This document shows, in pieces, positions 33,522-43,152 of a stretch of DNA of 64,000 bases. Each line of letters starts with the position of its first letter. Within the stretch, counting starts at the first letter, position 1. Location of the stretch: NCBI RefSeq assembly GCF_016123485.1, contig NZ_JADCKQ010000012.1:1-64000 (forward strand), in the 5' to 3' direction. The notes under the pieces are model-generated. The model did no database searches. It was given only the letters and a program-made list of their open reading frames with translations, and was not told the DNA's origin. Made by a program: the position numbers and the translations under genes. Source of the stretch: Halocynthiibacter styelae. Its GTDB lineage: Bacteria; Pseudomonadota; Alphaproteobacteria; Rhodobacterales; Rhodobacteraceae.

Positions 33522-34562
33522 ATGACCGACTCTCTGATAATCCGCCGCCCCGACGACTGGCACCTGCATCTGCGCGACGGCGCAATGCTGAAAGCTGTTC
33601 TTCCTGAAACCGCCCGTGATTTTGGCCGTGCCATCATCATGCCCAACCTGGTTCCGCCGGTTGTGAAGGCCGCACAGGCAACAGAATATCGCGATCGCAT
33701 TCTGGCCGCGATGCCGGATGGCGCGGATTTTAAACCGCTGATGACACTGTACCTGACTGAGGACAGTGATCCGGCGGATATGCATGCGGCTTTTGAAAGC
33801 GGGTTGATTTCCGCTGTAAAGCTATACCCCGCCGGCGCGACCACCAATTCTTCCTCTGGTGTGTCCAACTTCGACAAGATCCGTCCTGTCCTTGAAATGA
33901 TGGCAGAGACTGGCCTGCCTATGTGTGTGCATGGCGAAGTCACCGACGCCGAAGTTGATATCTTTGACCGCGAGGCCGTGTTCATTGATCGCGTGCTTGA
34001 TCCGATCCGCAAAGCCACCCCGGGCCTGCGCGTGATCATGGAACATATCACCACAAAAGATGGCGTGGATTATGTCGGCAGCCAGGATGACATGGGCGCG
34101 ACCATCACGACGCACCATCTGATCATCAACCGCAACCACATCCTCGTCGGCGGGATCAAACCGCATTACTATTGCCTGCCTGTGGCGAAACGCGAAGAAC
34201 ACCGCCTGGCCCTGCGTGCGGCTGCAACCTCTGGCAATGCGAAATACTTCCTGGGCACCGACAGCGCCCCGCATCTGGATGACGCAAAAGAAAGCGCCTG
34301 TGGCTGTGCCGGATGCTTTACGGCAACCAACACTATGCCCCTGCTGGCCCATGTGTTTGAAGAAGAAGGCGCGCTGGATCAGCTGGAGAAATTCGCATCC
34401 CTCAACGGCCCTGCCTTTTACCGCATGGCCCCGAACGACGCGACACTGACCCTGACAAAGGGCGATGTGAACACGTTCCCCGCCCATATCGAAACCCCTG
34501 ACGGCCCGGTCACCGTGTTTGACCCCGGCTTCCCTGTACACTGGCACACGAGCGCATCATGA
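33522..34562 (+). CDS. pyrC: dihydroorotase (class II)
   Basis: A 346-residue zinc amidohydrolase that closes carbamoyl aspartate to dihydroorotate in pyrimidine synthesis. Metal ligands His14 and His16 (WHLHLRD), the carbamylated Lys in AVKLYPAG near residue 98, further His in MCVHGE and MEHITT, and Asp in GTDSAPH are all visible. The ATG at 33522 gives the family N-terminus and the same length as E. coli PyrC; a GTG 15 bases upstream is also in frame. It overlaps pyrE through ATGA. Confidence 0.96.
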   Translation: MTDSLIIRRPDDWHLHLRDGAMLKAVLPETARDFGRAIIMPNLVPPVVKAAQATEYRDRILAAMPDGADFKPLMTLYLTEDSDPADMHAAFESGLISAVKLYPAGATTNSSSGVSNFDKIRPVLEMMAETGLPMCVHGEVTDAEVDIFDREAVFIDRVLDPIRKATPGLRVIMEHITTKDGVDYVGSQDDMGATITTHHLIINRNHILVGGIKPHYYCLPVAKREEHRLALRAAATSGNAKYFLGTDSAPHLDDAKESACGCAGCFTATNTMPLLAHVFEEEGALDQLEKFASLNGPAFYRMAPNDATLTLTKGDVNTFPAHIETPDGPVTVFDPGFPVHWHTSAS

Positions 34563-35236
34563 TCCCGACAAGCTATCCTGACAAATCCACCATCGCGGAA
34601 ATGACTGCAAAGATGCTTCTGGATATCGAAGCCGTGCATTTTAACGCGCGTGATCCCTTCACTCTGGCATCTGGTCTGCCCAGCCCGACCTATATCGACT
34701 GCCGCAAGCTGATCTCTTACCCGCGCATTCGTACAACTCTGATGGATTTCCTGACCTGCACCGTGATGCGCGACGCGGGCCTTGAAAGCTACGACAACAT
34801 CGCCGGTGGCGAAACAGCGGGCATTCCCTTTGCGGCGTTGGTTGCGGAACGTATGGCTCTGCCGATGACTTACGTGCGCAAAAAGCCAAAAGGCTATGGC
34901 CGCAATGCGCGCATCGAAGGTGCGATGTCTGAAGGTCAGCGGGTGCTTCTGGTGGAAGACCTGACAACGGATGGCGGATCCAAACTGTCCTTTGTCGATG
35001 CGATCCGCGACACCGGCGCGACCTGCGACCGGACTGCTGTAATTTTCTACTACGGCATCTTCCCTGAAACAGAGAAGACCCTGTCCGACCACGGCGTCGG
35101 CCTGAGTTACCTTTGCACCTGGTGGGATGTTCTGAAGGTCGCCCGCGACGAAAAACGCTTTGACGAAGAAACCCTCACCGAGGTCGAAAGCTTCCTCAAT
35201 GATCCGCGTGCTTGGCAGGATGCCCGCAAGGGATAA
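34559..35236 (+). CDS. pyrE: orotate phosphoribosyltransferase
   Basis: A 225-residue type I PRTase that joins orotate to PRPP, forming OMP. The PRPP-binding motif [14 protein letters not shown] is near residue 125, and [17 protein letters not shown] and [12 protein letters not shown] match the family. Its ATG overlaps the pyrC stop, so the two consecutive-pathway enzymes are translationally coupled. Confidence 0.95.
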   Translation: MIPTSYPDKSTIAEMTAKMLLDIEAVHFNARDPFTLASGLPSPTYIDCRKLISYPRIRTTLMDFLTCTVMRDAGLESYDNIAGGETAGIPFAALVAERMALPMTYVRKKPKGYGRNARIEGAMSEGQRVLLVEDLTTDGGSKLSFVDAIRDTGATCDRTAVIFYYGIFPETEKTLSDHGVGLSYLCTWWDVLKVARDEKRFDEETLTEVESFLNDPRAWQDARKG

Positions 35237-35246
35237 GCGATCCTTC

Positions 35247-35278
35247 AGGCGGAAAGGTTAAGAAAAACTTTTCCGCCT
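35247..35278 (+). terminator. hairpin after pyrE
   Basis: AGGCGGAAAG-GTTAAGAAAAA-CTTTTCCGCCT forms a stem with one bulged T, ten bases after the stop. There is no T-run, so termination is uncertain. Confidence 0.45.
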
Positions 35279-35348
35279 GGATAATCCCCACACGACAATC
35301 CCCAGGTAAATCCGTGCAATGCACGGCCAGATGTGGTAGTGATTTCAC

Positions 35349-35357
35349 TTATCCACA
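35349..35357 (+). promoter_or_regulatory. consensus DnaA box upstream of dnaB
   Basis: TTATCCACA is the perfect DnaA 9-mer, 61 bp before the dnaB ATG. Weaker variants (ATAATCCCCA at 35280-35289) are close by. It suggests DnaA control of dnaB; a single perfect box is too little for an origin. Confidence 0.55.
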
Positions 35358-35418
35358 GGTTTATACAATTTGCCTGAGACTTCGCGGGTGTGCCACAAAG
35401 GCCACCGGAGAGATAACG

Positions 35419-36915
35419 ATGAACGAATTTGCACGCATTGGCACCCCGGAACCATCCCCGGAGGCCGAAACACAAACCGTCATGCCCCATAATATTGAGG
35501 CAGAACAGCAATTGCTGGGCGCGATTCTGACCAACAATGATGTCTATGACCGTGTGGCTTCGATCCTTCAGCCCGCGCATTTCTTTGACCCGGTGCATGG
35601 CCGGATCTACGAAGTGGCTGAGGCGCGGATTCGTAAAAACGCGATTGCATCGCCAGTCACGCTGAAGGCTTTTCTTGAAAAAGACGAAGGTCTGGCTGAA
35701 CTTGGCGGTCCGGCGTATCTTGTGAACCTCGCCGGTGCGTCGATCTCTGCTTTTGCGGCCCGTGACTATGCCCAGCTGATCTATGATCTGGCCATCCGTC
35801 GCCAGCTGATCCGGATTGGCCGCGATATTTCTGACAAAGCGCAAAGCGTTGATGTGGATTCGGAACCCGCCGAACAGATCGTCGAAGCCGAACAGACACT
35901 TTATTCCCTGTCTGAACAAGGCCAGTCCGACAGTGGGTTTCAGTCTTTCCTGTCTGCTGTCACCGAAGCCGTGAATTCCGCCAATGCCGCCTATCAGCGC
36001 GGCGGCGGGCTTGCGGGGGTCTCAACCGGTCTGATTGATCTGGATAAAAAGATGGGTGGCCTGCACCCATCCGACCTTATTATTCTTGCCGGTCGTCCTT
36101 CCATGGGGAAGACATCGCTTGCGACCAACATCGCCTTTAACGTCGCCAAAGCCTTTAAAAAAGGCAAACAATCAGATGGATCCATCGGTGCTGTAGAAGG
36201 CGGCGTTGTTGGTTTTTACAGCCTTGAAATGTCAGCCGAACAGCTGGCGGCCCGTATTCTGTCAGAGGCATCCGAAGTGCCCAGTCAGCAGATCCGCCGT
36301 GGTGATATGACTGAGGAAGAATTCCGCCGTTTCGTCGATGCCGCGAAAGATCTGGAAGCCTGCCCGCTGTTCATTGACGACACCCCCGCCCTGCCAATTT
36401 CTCAGCTGGCCGCCCGTGCGCGCCGCCTGAAACGGACACATGGGCTTGATCTTCTGGTCATCGACTACCTGCAGCTTTGCCGCGGGACAGCAGAAAACCG
36501 GGTGAACGAAATTTCCGAAATCACCATGGGCATGAAAGCGATCGCGAAAGAACTGCACGTGCCGGTAATCGCCCTGTCCCAGCTGTCGCGTCAGGTGGAG
36601 AACCGGGAAGACAAACGACCGCAGCTGTCTGACCTTCGTGAATCCGGCTCGATTGAGCAGGATGCCGACGTGGTGCTTTTTGTGTATCGTGGCGAATATT
36701 ATAAAGAACGTGAAAAACCAAATGATCACGAGCTTGATAAAATCGCGGCCTGGCAGGAAGAAATGGACGAGTTGCATGGCAAAGCCGATGTGATCATCGG
36801 CAAGCAACGTCACGGTCCAATTGGTGACGTACAGCTGTCGTTTGAAGGCCAGTTCACCCGCTTTGGCAACCTCGCCAAGCCATGGCAGGCCGACGGCGAA
36901 GATCAGGGTTTCTGA
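35419..36915 (+). CDS. dnaB: replicative DNA helicase
   Basis: A 498-residue hexameric helicase. The N-domain begins PHNIEAEQQLLGAIL. The RecA-like domain has Walker A AGRPSMGKTSLA (Lys231), Walker B LLVIDYLQL, and the DnaB motif SQLSRQVENREDKRPQLSDLR followed by ESGSIEQDAD. An insertion of about 15 residues (KAFKKGKQSDGSIGAVEGG) after Walker A is typical of alphaproteobacterial DnaB. GGAGAG precedes the ATG; earlier in-frame codons run into pyrE. Confidence 0.97.
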   Translation: MNEFARIGTPEPSPEAETQTVMPHNIEAEQQLLGAILTNNDVYDRVASILQPAHFFDPVHGRIYEVAEARIRKNAIASPVTLKAFLEKDEGLAELGGPAYLVNLAGASISAFAARDYAQLIYDLAIRRQLIRIGRDISDKAQSVDVDSEPAEQIVEAEQTLYSLSEQGQSDSGFQSFLSAVTEAVNSANAAYQRGGGLAGVSTGLIDLDKKMGGLHPSDLIILAGRPSMGKTSLATNIAFNVAKAFKKGKQSDGSIGAVEGGVVGFYSLEMSAEQLAARILSEASEVPSQQIRRGDMTEEEFRRFVDAAKDLEACPLFIDDTPALPISQLAARARRLKRTHGLDLLVIDYLQLCRGTAENRVNEISEITMGMKAIAKELHVPVIALSQLSRQVENREDKRPQLSDLRESGSIEQDADVVLFVYRGEYYKEREKPNDHELDKIAAWQEEMDELHGKADVIIGKQRHGPIGDVQLSFEGQFTRFGNLAKPWQADGEDQGF

Positions 36916-37044
36916 TTTGCGCAGCCTCTTTTCATATCTCGTGGTGATTGAACGCCACTACGGCCACCGCCGGAAACGCTTTGAAGGATAGCGATGGGGC
37001 ATTTCGCCCCTGACCTTCCCCTAAATCAAAGCGAAAGATATGAA

Positions 37045-37998
37045 ATGACTGAATTTTCCGAAATTCCGGTGATCGACATCACCGGTCTGACCGACGTGCC
37101 ATCCGACGATCTGGTGGCGCAATTCCGCAAAGCATATGGCGAAACCGGCTTTGGCTATATCACCGGTCATGGCATCGATCTGGCGCTGATTGATAGTGTA
37201 TTTGCAGCCTCCGCTGCCTTCCATGCCCTTCCTGCGGACCAAAAACAGGCGCTTGCCCTGGATTCCGGCCATCGCGGCTACATCGCGATCAACACCTCAA
37301 CAGACGTAAACTCTGCCCATGCAGAGGTGACAAAACCCAATCAATCCGCCAGCCTGATGATGCTGCGCGAAGATACCGCACATGATCCAGATGTGTATCT
37401 GTCCGGCCCCAATCAGTGGCCGGATCTGGACGGGTTCCGGGATCTGATGCTGCGCTATAAGACAGAGATGTCTGATCTGGGCCGCCGCCTGATGCGCCTG
37501 GCAGTGCTTGCCGCCGGCGCTGATCCGGAACCGGTTCTGCGCGACGGATTCGCCACGCCCACCACGTGGTTACGCCTGCTGCATTACCCACCAACCGATC
37601 CGTTGGGCCCCGATGATCTGTTCGGCTCTGCCCCGCATAATGATTTCGGCTGTCTGACCCTTCTGGCGCAGGATGGGATCGGCGGATTGCAGGTGAAAAC
37701 ACCCGCAGGCAATTGGGTCGACGCCCCCAAAATCGACGGCAGTTTTGTGGTCAACGTCGGTGATATGCTGCATCGCATGTCTAACGGTCGACTGCTGTCG
37801 ACCCCACATCGTGTGATCAACAGATCCGGGCGTGAACGCTATTCTGTGCCCTTCTTCTTTGATCCCCACGTGAGTTACGACATCGCCCCCATGCCCGGAA
37901 CCGGCACGCCGAACTATGCTCCGATTAATTTCGGGGACTTCCTGCGCGGCGAACTTGAAGCCGGATATGACGCCCATAAGGACGCAAAAAGCGTATAA
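37045..37998 (+). CDS. isopenicillin N synthase-like Fe(II)/2-oxoglutarate oxygenase
   Basis: A 317-residue double-stranded beta-helix oxygenase. Iron ligands are His198 and Asp200 (APHNDFG) and His255 (STPHRVIN); Arg265 and Ser267 (RYSVPFFF) bind the 2-oxoglutarate carboxylate. The N-terminal domain IPVIDITGL and GFGYITGHGI is the DIOX_N fold. Substrates of this branch are unknown, and beta-lactam synthesis should not be assumed. The ATG at 37045 gives the usual N-terminus. Single gene between terminator-bounded units. Confidence 0.9.
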   Translation: MTEFSEIPVIDITGLTDVPSDDLVAQFRKAYGETGFGYITGHGIDLALIDSVFAASAAFHALPADQKQALALDSGHRGYIAINTSTDVNSAHAEVTKPNQSASLMMLREDTAHDPDVYLSGPNQWPDLDGFRDLMLRYKTEMSDLGRRLMRLAVLAAGADPEPVLRDGFATPTTWLRLLHYPPTDPLGPDDLFGSAPHNDFGCLTLLAQDGIGGLQVKTPAGNWVDAPKIDGSFVVNVGDMLHRMSNGRLLSTPHRVINRSGRERYSVPFFFDPHVSYDIAPMPGTGTPNYAPINFGDFLRGELEAGYDAHKDAKSV

Positions 37999-38012
37999 AT
38001 TCATCAAAGCGC

Positions 38013-38043
38013 GGCCCGTTGCATCTGTGACGGGCCTTTCTTC
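38013..38043 (+). terminator. intrinsic terminator of the oxygenase gene
   Basis: GGCCCGT-TGCATCTGTG-ACGGGCC followed by TTTCTTCTT, 15 bases after the stop. Confidence 0.85.
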
Positions 38044-38077
38044 TTGACCGACACGAAATCGTCGGCAAAACAGCGCT

Positions 38078-39124
38078 ATGGGCACAGGAATTCTGACAAT
38101 TAACCCCGATGCGCTGGCGAAAAACTGGCAGGCGCTGGACGGGATGAGCAACCAGGCGGTGGAAACCACCGCCGTGGTCAAAGCAGATGGTTACGGGCTT
38201 GGCGCAGGTCTGATCGCAAAACGGCTGATGCGTGAAGGCGTGCGCATATTTTTCGTTGCTGCGACCGAAGAAGGTGTGGAATTGCGCAAAGCCGCCGGTG
38301 ACACCCTGGACATCCGCATTTTGTCTGGTCACATGGCCGGTGATACGGAGTTGCTGCGCGACTTCGACCTGACGCCCATGCTGAACTCTGTCGATCAGAT
38401 CAACCGTCACTTTGACATCCTGTCAGATCACCCTTTCGGCGTACAGCTTGACAGTGGCATGAACCGTCTGGGGCTTGAGCCTGCGGAATGGGACAGTGTG
38501 AAGGCAGATGTTCTGGCGAAGAGCCCGGTCTTGCTAATGAGCCACCTTGCCTGTGCCGATGAACCGGAAAACCCGTTAAACGCCCAACAACTGACCTGTT
38601 TCCACGAGATGACCGATGGGTTGGATGTGCCCCGTTCTCTCGCGGCGACCGGCGGTATTCTGCTTGGTCCCGACTATCATTTTGATCTGGTGCGCCCGGG
38701 TGTTGGCCTGTATGGTGGTGCGCCGTTCACCAATGCTGTACCAGTCATAAATCTTTCACTGCCCATCATTCAGACACGTGACGTGCAGCCCGGTGAATAT
38801 GTTGGTTACGGCAACGGCTGGCAGGCGCAAACCCCTGCAAAAATTGCGACTCTAGCCGCGGGTTATGCCGATGGCCTGATCCGTGCCATGGGCGGGAAAG
38901 AAACGCAGATCTTTGCCGGGGATACCGCCTGCGAGGTGCTTGGTCGTGTGTCTATGGATATGCTGACCGTGGATGTGACGCATCTGGAAACGGTACCTGA
39001 AAGCCTCGATCTTATTTGTGAACATCAAAGCATCGATGATCTGGCTGACAAGGCCGGGACCATCGGGTATGAGATCCTGACGAGTCTTGGCGCAAGGTAC
39101 ACGCGCCGCATTCTGGGAGAGTAA
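38078..39124 (+). CDS. alr: alanine racemase
   Basis: A 348-residue fold-type III PLP enzyme making D-alanine for peptidoglycan. Lys35 in [11 protein letters not shown] holds PLP and Tyr244 in VGYGNGW is the second catalytic base. The C-terminal beta domain has [14 protein letters not shown]. It is followed two bases later by mlaE, so it shares an operon with outer-membrane lipid transport genes. Confidence 0.95.
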   Translation: MGTGILTINPDALAKNWQALDGMSNQAVETTAVVKADGYGLGAGLIAKRLMREGVRIFFVAATEEGVELRKAAGDTLDIRILSGHMAGDTELLRDFDLTPMLNSVDQINRHFDILSDHPFGVQLDSGMNRLGLEPAEWDSVKADVLAKSPVLLMSHLACADEPENPLNAQQLTCFHEMTDGLDVPRSLAATGGILLGPDYHFDLVRPGVGLYGGAPFTNAVPVINLSLPIIQTRDVQPGEYVGYGNGWQAQTPAKIATLAAGYADGLIRAMGGKETQIFAGDTACEVLGRVSMDMLTVDVTHLETVPESLDLICEHQSIDDLADKAGTIGYEILTSLGARYTRRILGE

Positions 39125-39126
39125 GA

Positions 39127-39909
39127 ATGAACCCTGCCGCCCTTCTGGCAGCACTTGGACGTCCCGCGCTGGCGCTTCTCGCCGCGATCGGGCGTCTGAC
39201 CCTGTTCGTGACTGACACGCTCAGCCATCTGTTCCGCCCGCCGTTTTATCTGCGTGAATTGCGCGATGCGCTGATCTCGGTTGGCTATTTCTCCCTGCCA
39301 GTTGTGGGCCTGACTGCCTTTTTCACAGGCGGCGCATTGGCTTTGCAAATTTATTCCGGCGGCGCGCGTTTCAACGCCGAAGCCGTGGTGCCCCAAATCG
39401 TCGCCATCGGCATGGTACGTGAACTTGGCCCGGTGCTGGCGGGTCTGATGATCGCCGCCCGTGTGACGTCATCTATCGCCGCTGAAATTGCGACCATGAA
39501 GGTGACCGAACAGATCGACGCGCTGGTAACCCTGTCCACCAACCCGATGAAATATCTGACCCTGCCTCGTGTTCTGGCCGCAACCATTGCTGGTCCGATC
39601 CTTGTGGGTATTGCGGATATCATCGGCATCTTCGGCGGCTATACTGTGGCCACCGGACGGCTGGGGTTCAACACCGCCGCCTATTTGCAGAACACCGTCG
39701 ATTTCATCCAGTTCACAGACATCACATCTTCTCTTGTCAAAGGCGCGGTCTTTGGCTTCATCGCCGCGATGATGGGCTGTTATTACGGCATGAATTCCGG
39801 CCGTGGCGCACAAGGCGTGGGCCGTGCAACGAAACTTTCTGTGGTGGCCGCAGCGGTGATGATCCTAGCTGCGAACTACATGCTGACGGGGCTGTTCTTT
39901 ACATCATGA
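39127..39909 (+). CDS. mlaE: MlaE-family ABC transporter permease
   Basis: A 260-residue inner-membrane protein with the MlaE core (FTGGALALQIYSGGARF, then AIGMVRELGPVLAGLMIAAR split by EIATMKVTEQIDAL). Such permeases, with MlaF, move phospholipids between the inner and outer membranes. The MCE protein MlaD is not adjacent. It overlaps mlaF by four bases (ATGA). Confidence 0.93.
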   Translation: MNPAALLAALGRPALALLAAIGRLTLFVTDTLSHLFRPPFYLRELRDALISVGYFSLPVVGLTAFFTGGALALQIYSGGARFNAEAVVPQIVAIGMVRELGPVLAGLMIAARVTSSIAAEIATMKVTEQIDALVTLSTNPMKYLTLPRVLAATIAGPILVGIADIIGIFGGYTVATGRLGFNTAAYLQNTVDFIQFTDITSSLVKGAVFGFIAAMMGCYYGMNSGRGAQGVGRATKLSVVAAAVMILAANYMLTGLFFTS

Positions 39910-40652
39910 TTAAGCTCGACAACGTATATAAATCATTTGGAAGCAACCACGTGCTGCGCGGCGTCGATCTTGAGATCCCGCGCGGGGAAAGCATGGTTGT
40001 CATCGGTGGCTCCGGCACCGGTAAATCTGTGACCCTGAAATCTGTTCTGGGTCTTGTGACGCCTGACAGCGGGACAATCACCCTTGATGGTGAAGACGTG
40101 ACCAAGGCCGAACGGGATGCTTTCCTTGCCCGTTTTGGCATGTTGTTTCAGGGTGGTGCGCTGTTTGACAGCCTTACCATCTGGGAAAACGTCGCCTTCC
40201 GCCTTTTGCGTGGTTCACTGAAACGCCCCAAGGCAGAGGCCCGTGAGATCGCGATTGAGAAACTGCGTCGCGTCGGTCTGAAACCTGAGGTCGCGGACCA
40301 GTTCCCGTCTGAGCTATCCGGCGGCATGCAGAAACGTGTGGGCCTGGCCCGCGCGATTGCGGCAGAGCCAGAAATCATCTTTTTCGATGAACCCACCACC
40401 GGCCTTGATCCGATCATGTCCGGCGTAATCAACGAATTGATCCGCGAGATCGTTGTTGAAATGGGCGCAACCGCCATGACCATCACCCATGACATGACAT
40501 CCGTGCGCGCCATCGCCGACAAAGTAGCCATGCTGCATGAAGGCGTGATCCAATGGACCGGCCCTGTGTCAGAAATGGACACCTGCGGCGACCCCTATGT
40601 GGAACAATTCATCCATGGACGCGCCGAAGGCCCGATTGAGGCAGTGCGTTGA
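39906..40652 (+). CDS. mlaF: MlaF-family ABC transporter ATPase
   Basis: A 248-residue ABC ATPase with Walker A GGSGTGKSV, signature LSGGMQKRVGLARA, Walker B IIFFDEPTTGLDP and the H-loop THD. Q-loop is FQGGALFDSLT. It powers the MlaE permease. Its stop overlaps a TTG that could start the next, unrelated gene. Confidence 0.94.
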   Translation: MIKLDNVYKSFGSNHVLRGVDLEIPRGESMVVIGGSGTGKSVTLKSVLGLVTPDSGTITLDGEDVTKAERDAFLARFGMLFQGGALFDSLTIWENVAFRLLRGSLKRPKAEAREIAIEKLRRVGLKPEVADQFPSELSGGMQKRVGLARAIAAEPEIIFFDEPTTGLDPIMSGVINELIREIVVEMGATAMTITHDMTSVRAIADKVAMLHEGVIQWTGPVSEMDTCGDPYVEQFIHGRAEGPIEAVR

Positions 40653-40657
40653 CCTCT

Positions 40658-41173
40658 ATGTATTCGACAGATGCTGAGGCATTCCGCCGACATGCAGAAG
40701 AATACATCATGGCAGTTGAAGCTTTAGCTGCCAGTACTTTTTCAGGAAACGGGAATGGTGGATTTGTGGGTGCGCCTTTGATGCATAATTTGGGGCTTGC
40801 TGCGGAGTTAACATTCAAAACACTCCTGCTACAAAATGGTTTTGGCCTCAAAAGCCTTAGAAAATTTGGCCACGATCTGCTTCTCAACTATAACGCGACA
40901 GCGCCATTCCTTGATCAGACAGCTTTCGAAGCTCAGATAGTAAAAGAAGCCCAGAAACATCAACCAGACCAACCAATTTTTGACAGACGTACATCCTTCA
41001 CAGAAGAACTGAAAACTCTAAATGTTAGCTACTACGAAAATTCAGAGCGTGATGGGCACCGATTTTTGACCCGATACCCAGACCTCACCAAAACACGCCC
41101 AATCTGTCACACGGCAATTATTCATCATGGCCTGGTTCTCATTTTAGATAACAAAATTGTTCAAACTCAATGA
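40658..41173 (+). CDS. HEPN-like protein, atypical composition, wedged between mlaF and the pqiA-like gene
   Basis: A 171-residue soluble helical protein. LGLAAELTFKTLLLQNGF followed by RKFGHDLLLNYN resembles the HEPN pattern (E..lK..L then K.GHDL). A clear Rx4-6H RNase motif is not seen. The gene is visibly richer in A/T and in codons such as GAA, AAA, TTT and ATT than its neighbours. It overlaps the pqiA-like gene by ATGA. A TTG at 40649 overlaps the mlaF stop and has GAGG seven bases upstream, so it may be the true start (174 residues). HEPN families are common in toxin-antitoxin and defence systems; a role here is open. Confidence 0.6.
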   Translation: MYSTDAEAFRRHAEEYIMAVEALAASTFSGNGNGGFVGAPLMHNLGLAAELTFKTLLLQNGFGLKSLRKFGHDLLLNYNATAPFLDQTAFEAQIVKEAQKHQPDQPIFDRRTSFTEELKTLNVSYYENSERDGHRFLTRYPDLTKTRPICHTAIIHHGLVLILDNKIVQTQ

Positions 41174-41622
41174 TCCTTAAACTCCTCAACCTCTCCCTGC
41201 TGATCCTCTTCCCGCTCGCTTGGTTTGCGCCGATTTTGCGCGCCGGTCTGCTGCCGCTCTTTGGTTTGTCTGAAATCACAGTAATTTCAGGCCTGCAAAG
41301 CCTTTGGGAAAGCGATGTGATCCTGGCGCTGGCGGTCACATTCTTCGCCATTTTCGCGCCCTATCTGAAAACCCTGGGCCTGGCGCTGATCCATTTTGGT
41401 CTTTTGCGTCGTAAAGTACTGCCTGTGCTGCACATCCTCGGTAAACTCGCCATGGCGGATGTTTTCCTGATCGCGCTTTATATCGTGATCATCAAAGGCA
41501 TTGGCATCGGCAAGGTTGAAACAGCATGGGGGCTGTATTTCTTTACCGGCTGTATTCTCGCGTCGCTGGTGATATCCGTCCTGACAGAAAAGAAAAAGGC
41601 GCCCGCGAAGGGCGCCTCTTAA
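41170..41622 (+). CDS. paraquat-inducible protein A (PqiA) family membrane protein
   Basis: A 150-residue protein with four hydrophobic helices and the PqiA-like VISGLQSLWESDVILALAVTFFAIFAPYLK and GKLAMADVFLIALYIV. PqiA proteins accompany MCE-type lipid transport, which fits the upstream mlaEF. The typical PqiA of E. coli is two such units; this is a single half. Its last codons lie inside a terminator hairpin. Confidence 0.85.
   Translation: MILKLLNLSLLILFPLAWFAPILRAGLLPLFGLSEITVISGLQSLWESDVILALAVTFFAIFAPYLKTLGLALIHFGLLRRKVLPVLHILGKLAMADVFLIALYIVIIKGIGIGKVETAWGLYFFTGCILASLVISVLTEKKKAPAKGAS
41592..41622. terminator. bidirectional terminator overlapping the end of the pqiA-like gene
   Basis: GGCGCCC-GCGAA-GGGCGCC at 41598-41616, with A-rich DNA on the left and TCTT on the right. 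It serves the plus-strand gene and, with a better T-run, the convergent autotransporter-like gene. Confidence 0.8.
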
Positions 41623-41640
41623 CGACTTATTCACATTAGA

Positions 41641-42984
41641 TCAGAAGCGGAAATCAATCCCGGCTTGCACGGATTTTCGCAGGGCATCGCCACCGATCCC
41701 GCCGATTTCAGCATTCACGTACAGGTTTGATCCACTGCCCATCTGATAATCGAGGCCAAAGTTCACAGCACCGGTAAACCCGTCACTGCCATAGTGATCC
41801 GCCGCGATATTATCGAGGTTCCCAACGTCATTGTAATCAACAGATGCCCCGAAAGACATCAGTGCCGCGCCAGCTTGCATTTCATATCGGGCACCAAGGG
41901 ACGCATAGCTCCAGGTGGAATAAGTATCCGCCATGCCCGCAAGGCTGCCTGTGGCGCTGTCGATTTCCTGACGACCGAACCCACCGTCAAATGACGCAAT
42001 CACCTGATTGCCGCCCAATGCAAAAGGACGTTCCAGTGACAGGCTGAGCGCACGCATATCGCCTTCTGCCGTACCTGCCCCATCTGTGGTTTCCAGATCA
42101 AGTTTACCAAAGCTCAGGGTCACGGCACCGGTCACCTCACCGGAGCGGAAGCCAAGGTACGGTTGAATGGAAAGGCTTGCACCATCCAGATCAGACGCCG
42201 CAGAACTGATGGAAAAATCGCTGTAGCCCAGGGCCGCACCAACGATCATCCCGTTCTCAAGCTGAAAATCGATCCCCGCCTGCATGGTCGGAAATCGACC
42301 ATCCAGATCAGTGCCATCAATCGCAGTGTAATCCATCTGGAACCATGTGCGGTTGTCATTGGTATTGTTCAGCCCCGGCGCTTCACGGCTGACAACAGGC
42401 ATTCCACCAGCAAGTCCGGACTTAACAGCAGAGAAGATGGAAGCAGAAAGCGCCTGAGCAACTTCATTTGCCAAAACTTTGATCTGATCGCCTGCGATTT
42501 CCTCAAGGGCCGGTCCCCAGCCAAGCACAATGCCACCCAGGGTCAGAAGATACGAACCGGTGACGCCGCCGCTAAAGGAGGTAACAACCAATGAGTATTC
42601 ACCATCCTGGATGTTGGCAGAGGGATTGATCACCGCATCACCGAAGAATGAAACGCCATCATCATTATGCGTAACATAATTTGCGTTTACATCTGATGGA
42701 TCAAATTCCCCGGAATACAAAACAAGATAGGAATCGAACCCCGTTGTCAGTTCCGCAAGGAAAGCTGCAGCGTCTTCAACGGTGATCTCGATGACATCAT
42801 AATAATAGCCTATCGGTGAACCGCCAGTGTAGCGTGCACCTTGAGTATCGCTGCTCTCCAGGGCACCGTTTACTGTTGTCGGCGGTACCAGCTGCGCAAA
42901 AGCCGAAGTGGCCATCATCATGGATGCAAATGCGGAAACAGAAAACCGTGTAATATACCTGTGCTGAAGTTTCTTCTGAAACAT
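41641..42984 (-). CDS. autotransporter-type outer-membrane beta-barrel protein
   Basis: A 447-residue exported protein. The signal peptide ends near residue 30 (TSAFA). Residues 35-150 resemble a short PPC/DVUA-like beta domain (DSYLVLYSGEFDPSD, SLVVTSFSGGVTGSY). Residues 200-447 are alternating barrel strands ending in Phe (AGIDFRF), the C-terminal signature for BAM insertion; DDR-type autotransporter barrels are about this length. The passenger is small. Gene is monocistronic, with a shared terminator. Function unknown; adhesion is one option. Confidence 0.8.
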   Translation of the reverse strand: MFQKKLQHRYITRFSVSAFASMMMATSAFAQLVPPTTVNGALESSDTQGARYTGGSPIGYYYDVIEITVEDAAAFLAELTTGFDSYLVLYSGEFDPSDVNANYVTHNDDGVSFFGDAVINPSANIQDGEYSLVVTSFSGGVTGSYLLTLGGIVLGWGPALEEIAGDQIKVLANEVAQALSASIFSAVKSGLAGGMPVVSREAPGLNNTNDNRTWFQMDYTAIDGTDLDGRFPTMQAGIDFQLENGMIVGAALGYSDFSISSAASDLDGASLSIQPYLGFRSGEVTGAVTLSFGKLDLETTDGAGTAEGDMRALSLSLERPFALGGNQVIASFDGGFGRQEIDSATGSLAGMADTYSTWSYASLGARYEMQAGAALMSFGASVDYNDVGNLDNIAADHYGSDGFTGAVNFGLDYQMGSGSNLYVNAEIGGIGGDALRKSVQAGIDFRF

Positions 42985-43152
42985 AGTTAATCCCCTCGAT
43001 TACATGCTGCTCCCCAGCAGCGGAAAAATCATTAGTAATCAAATATGTTTAAAAAGCGGCCTAAACTGTTCCTTTTGGGGCCTCTGAGTACCACACAGAA
43101 ACAATAACCTATTCCTGTTGCCCTTTGCGTCACTTCCGGGCACAACATCGCC

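Noticed and set aside
35280-35357. Replication origin before dnaB
   Set aside because: Only one perfect DnaA box, no A/T-rich unwinding region, and no dnaA, gidA or parA neighbours.
37045-37998. Beta-lactam biosynthesis by the isopenicillin N synthase-like gene
   Set aside because: The residues only show an Fe(II)/2OG-type oxygenase; no ACV synthetase or other pathway gene is present.
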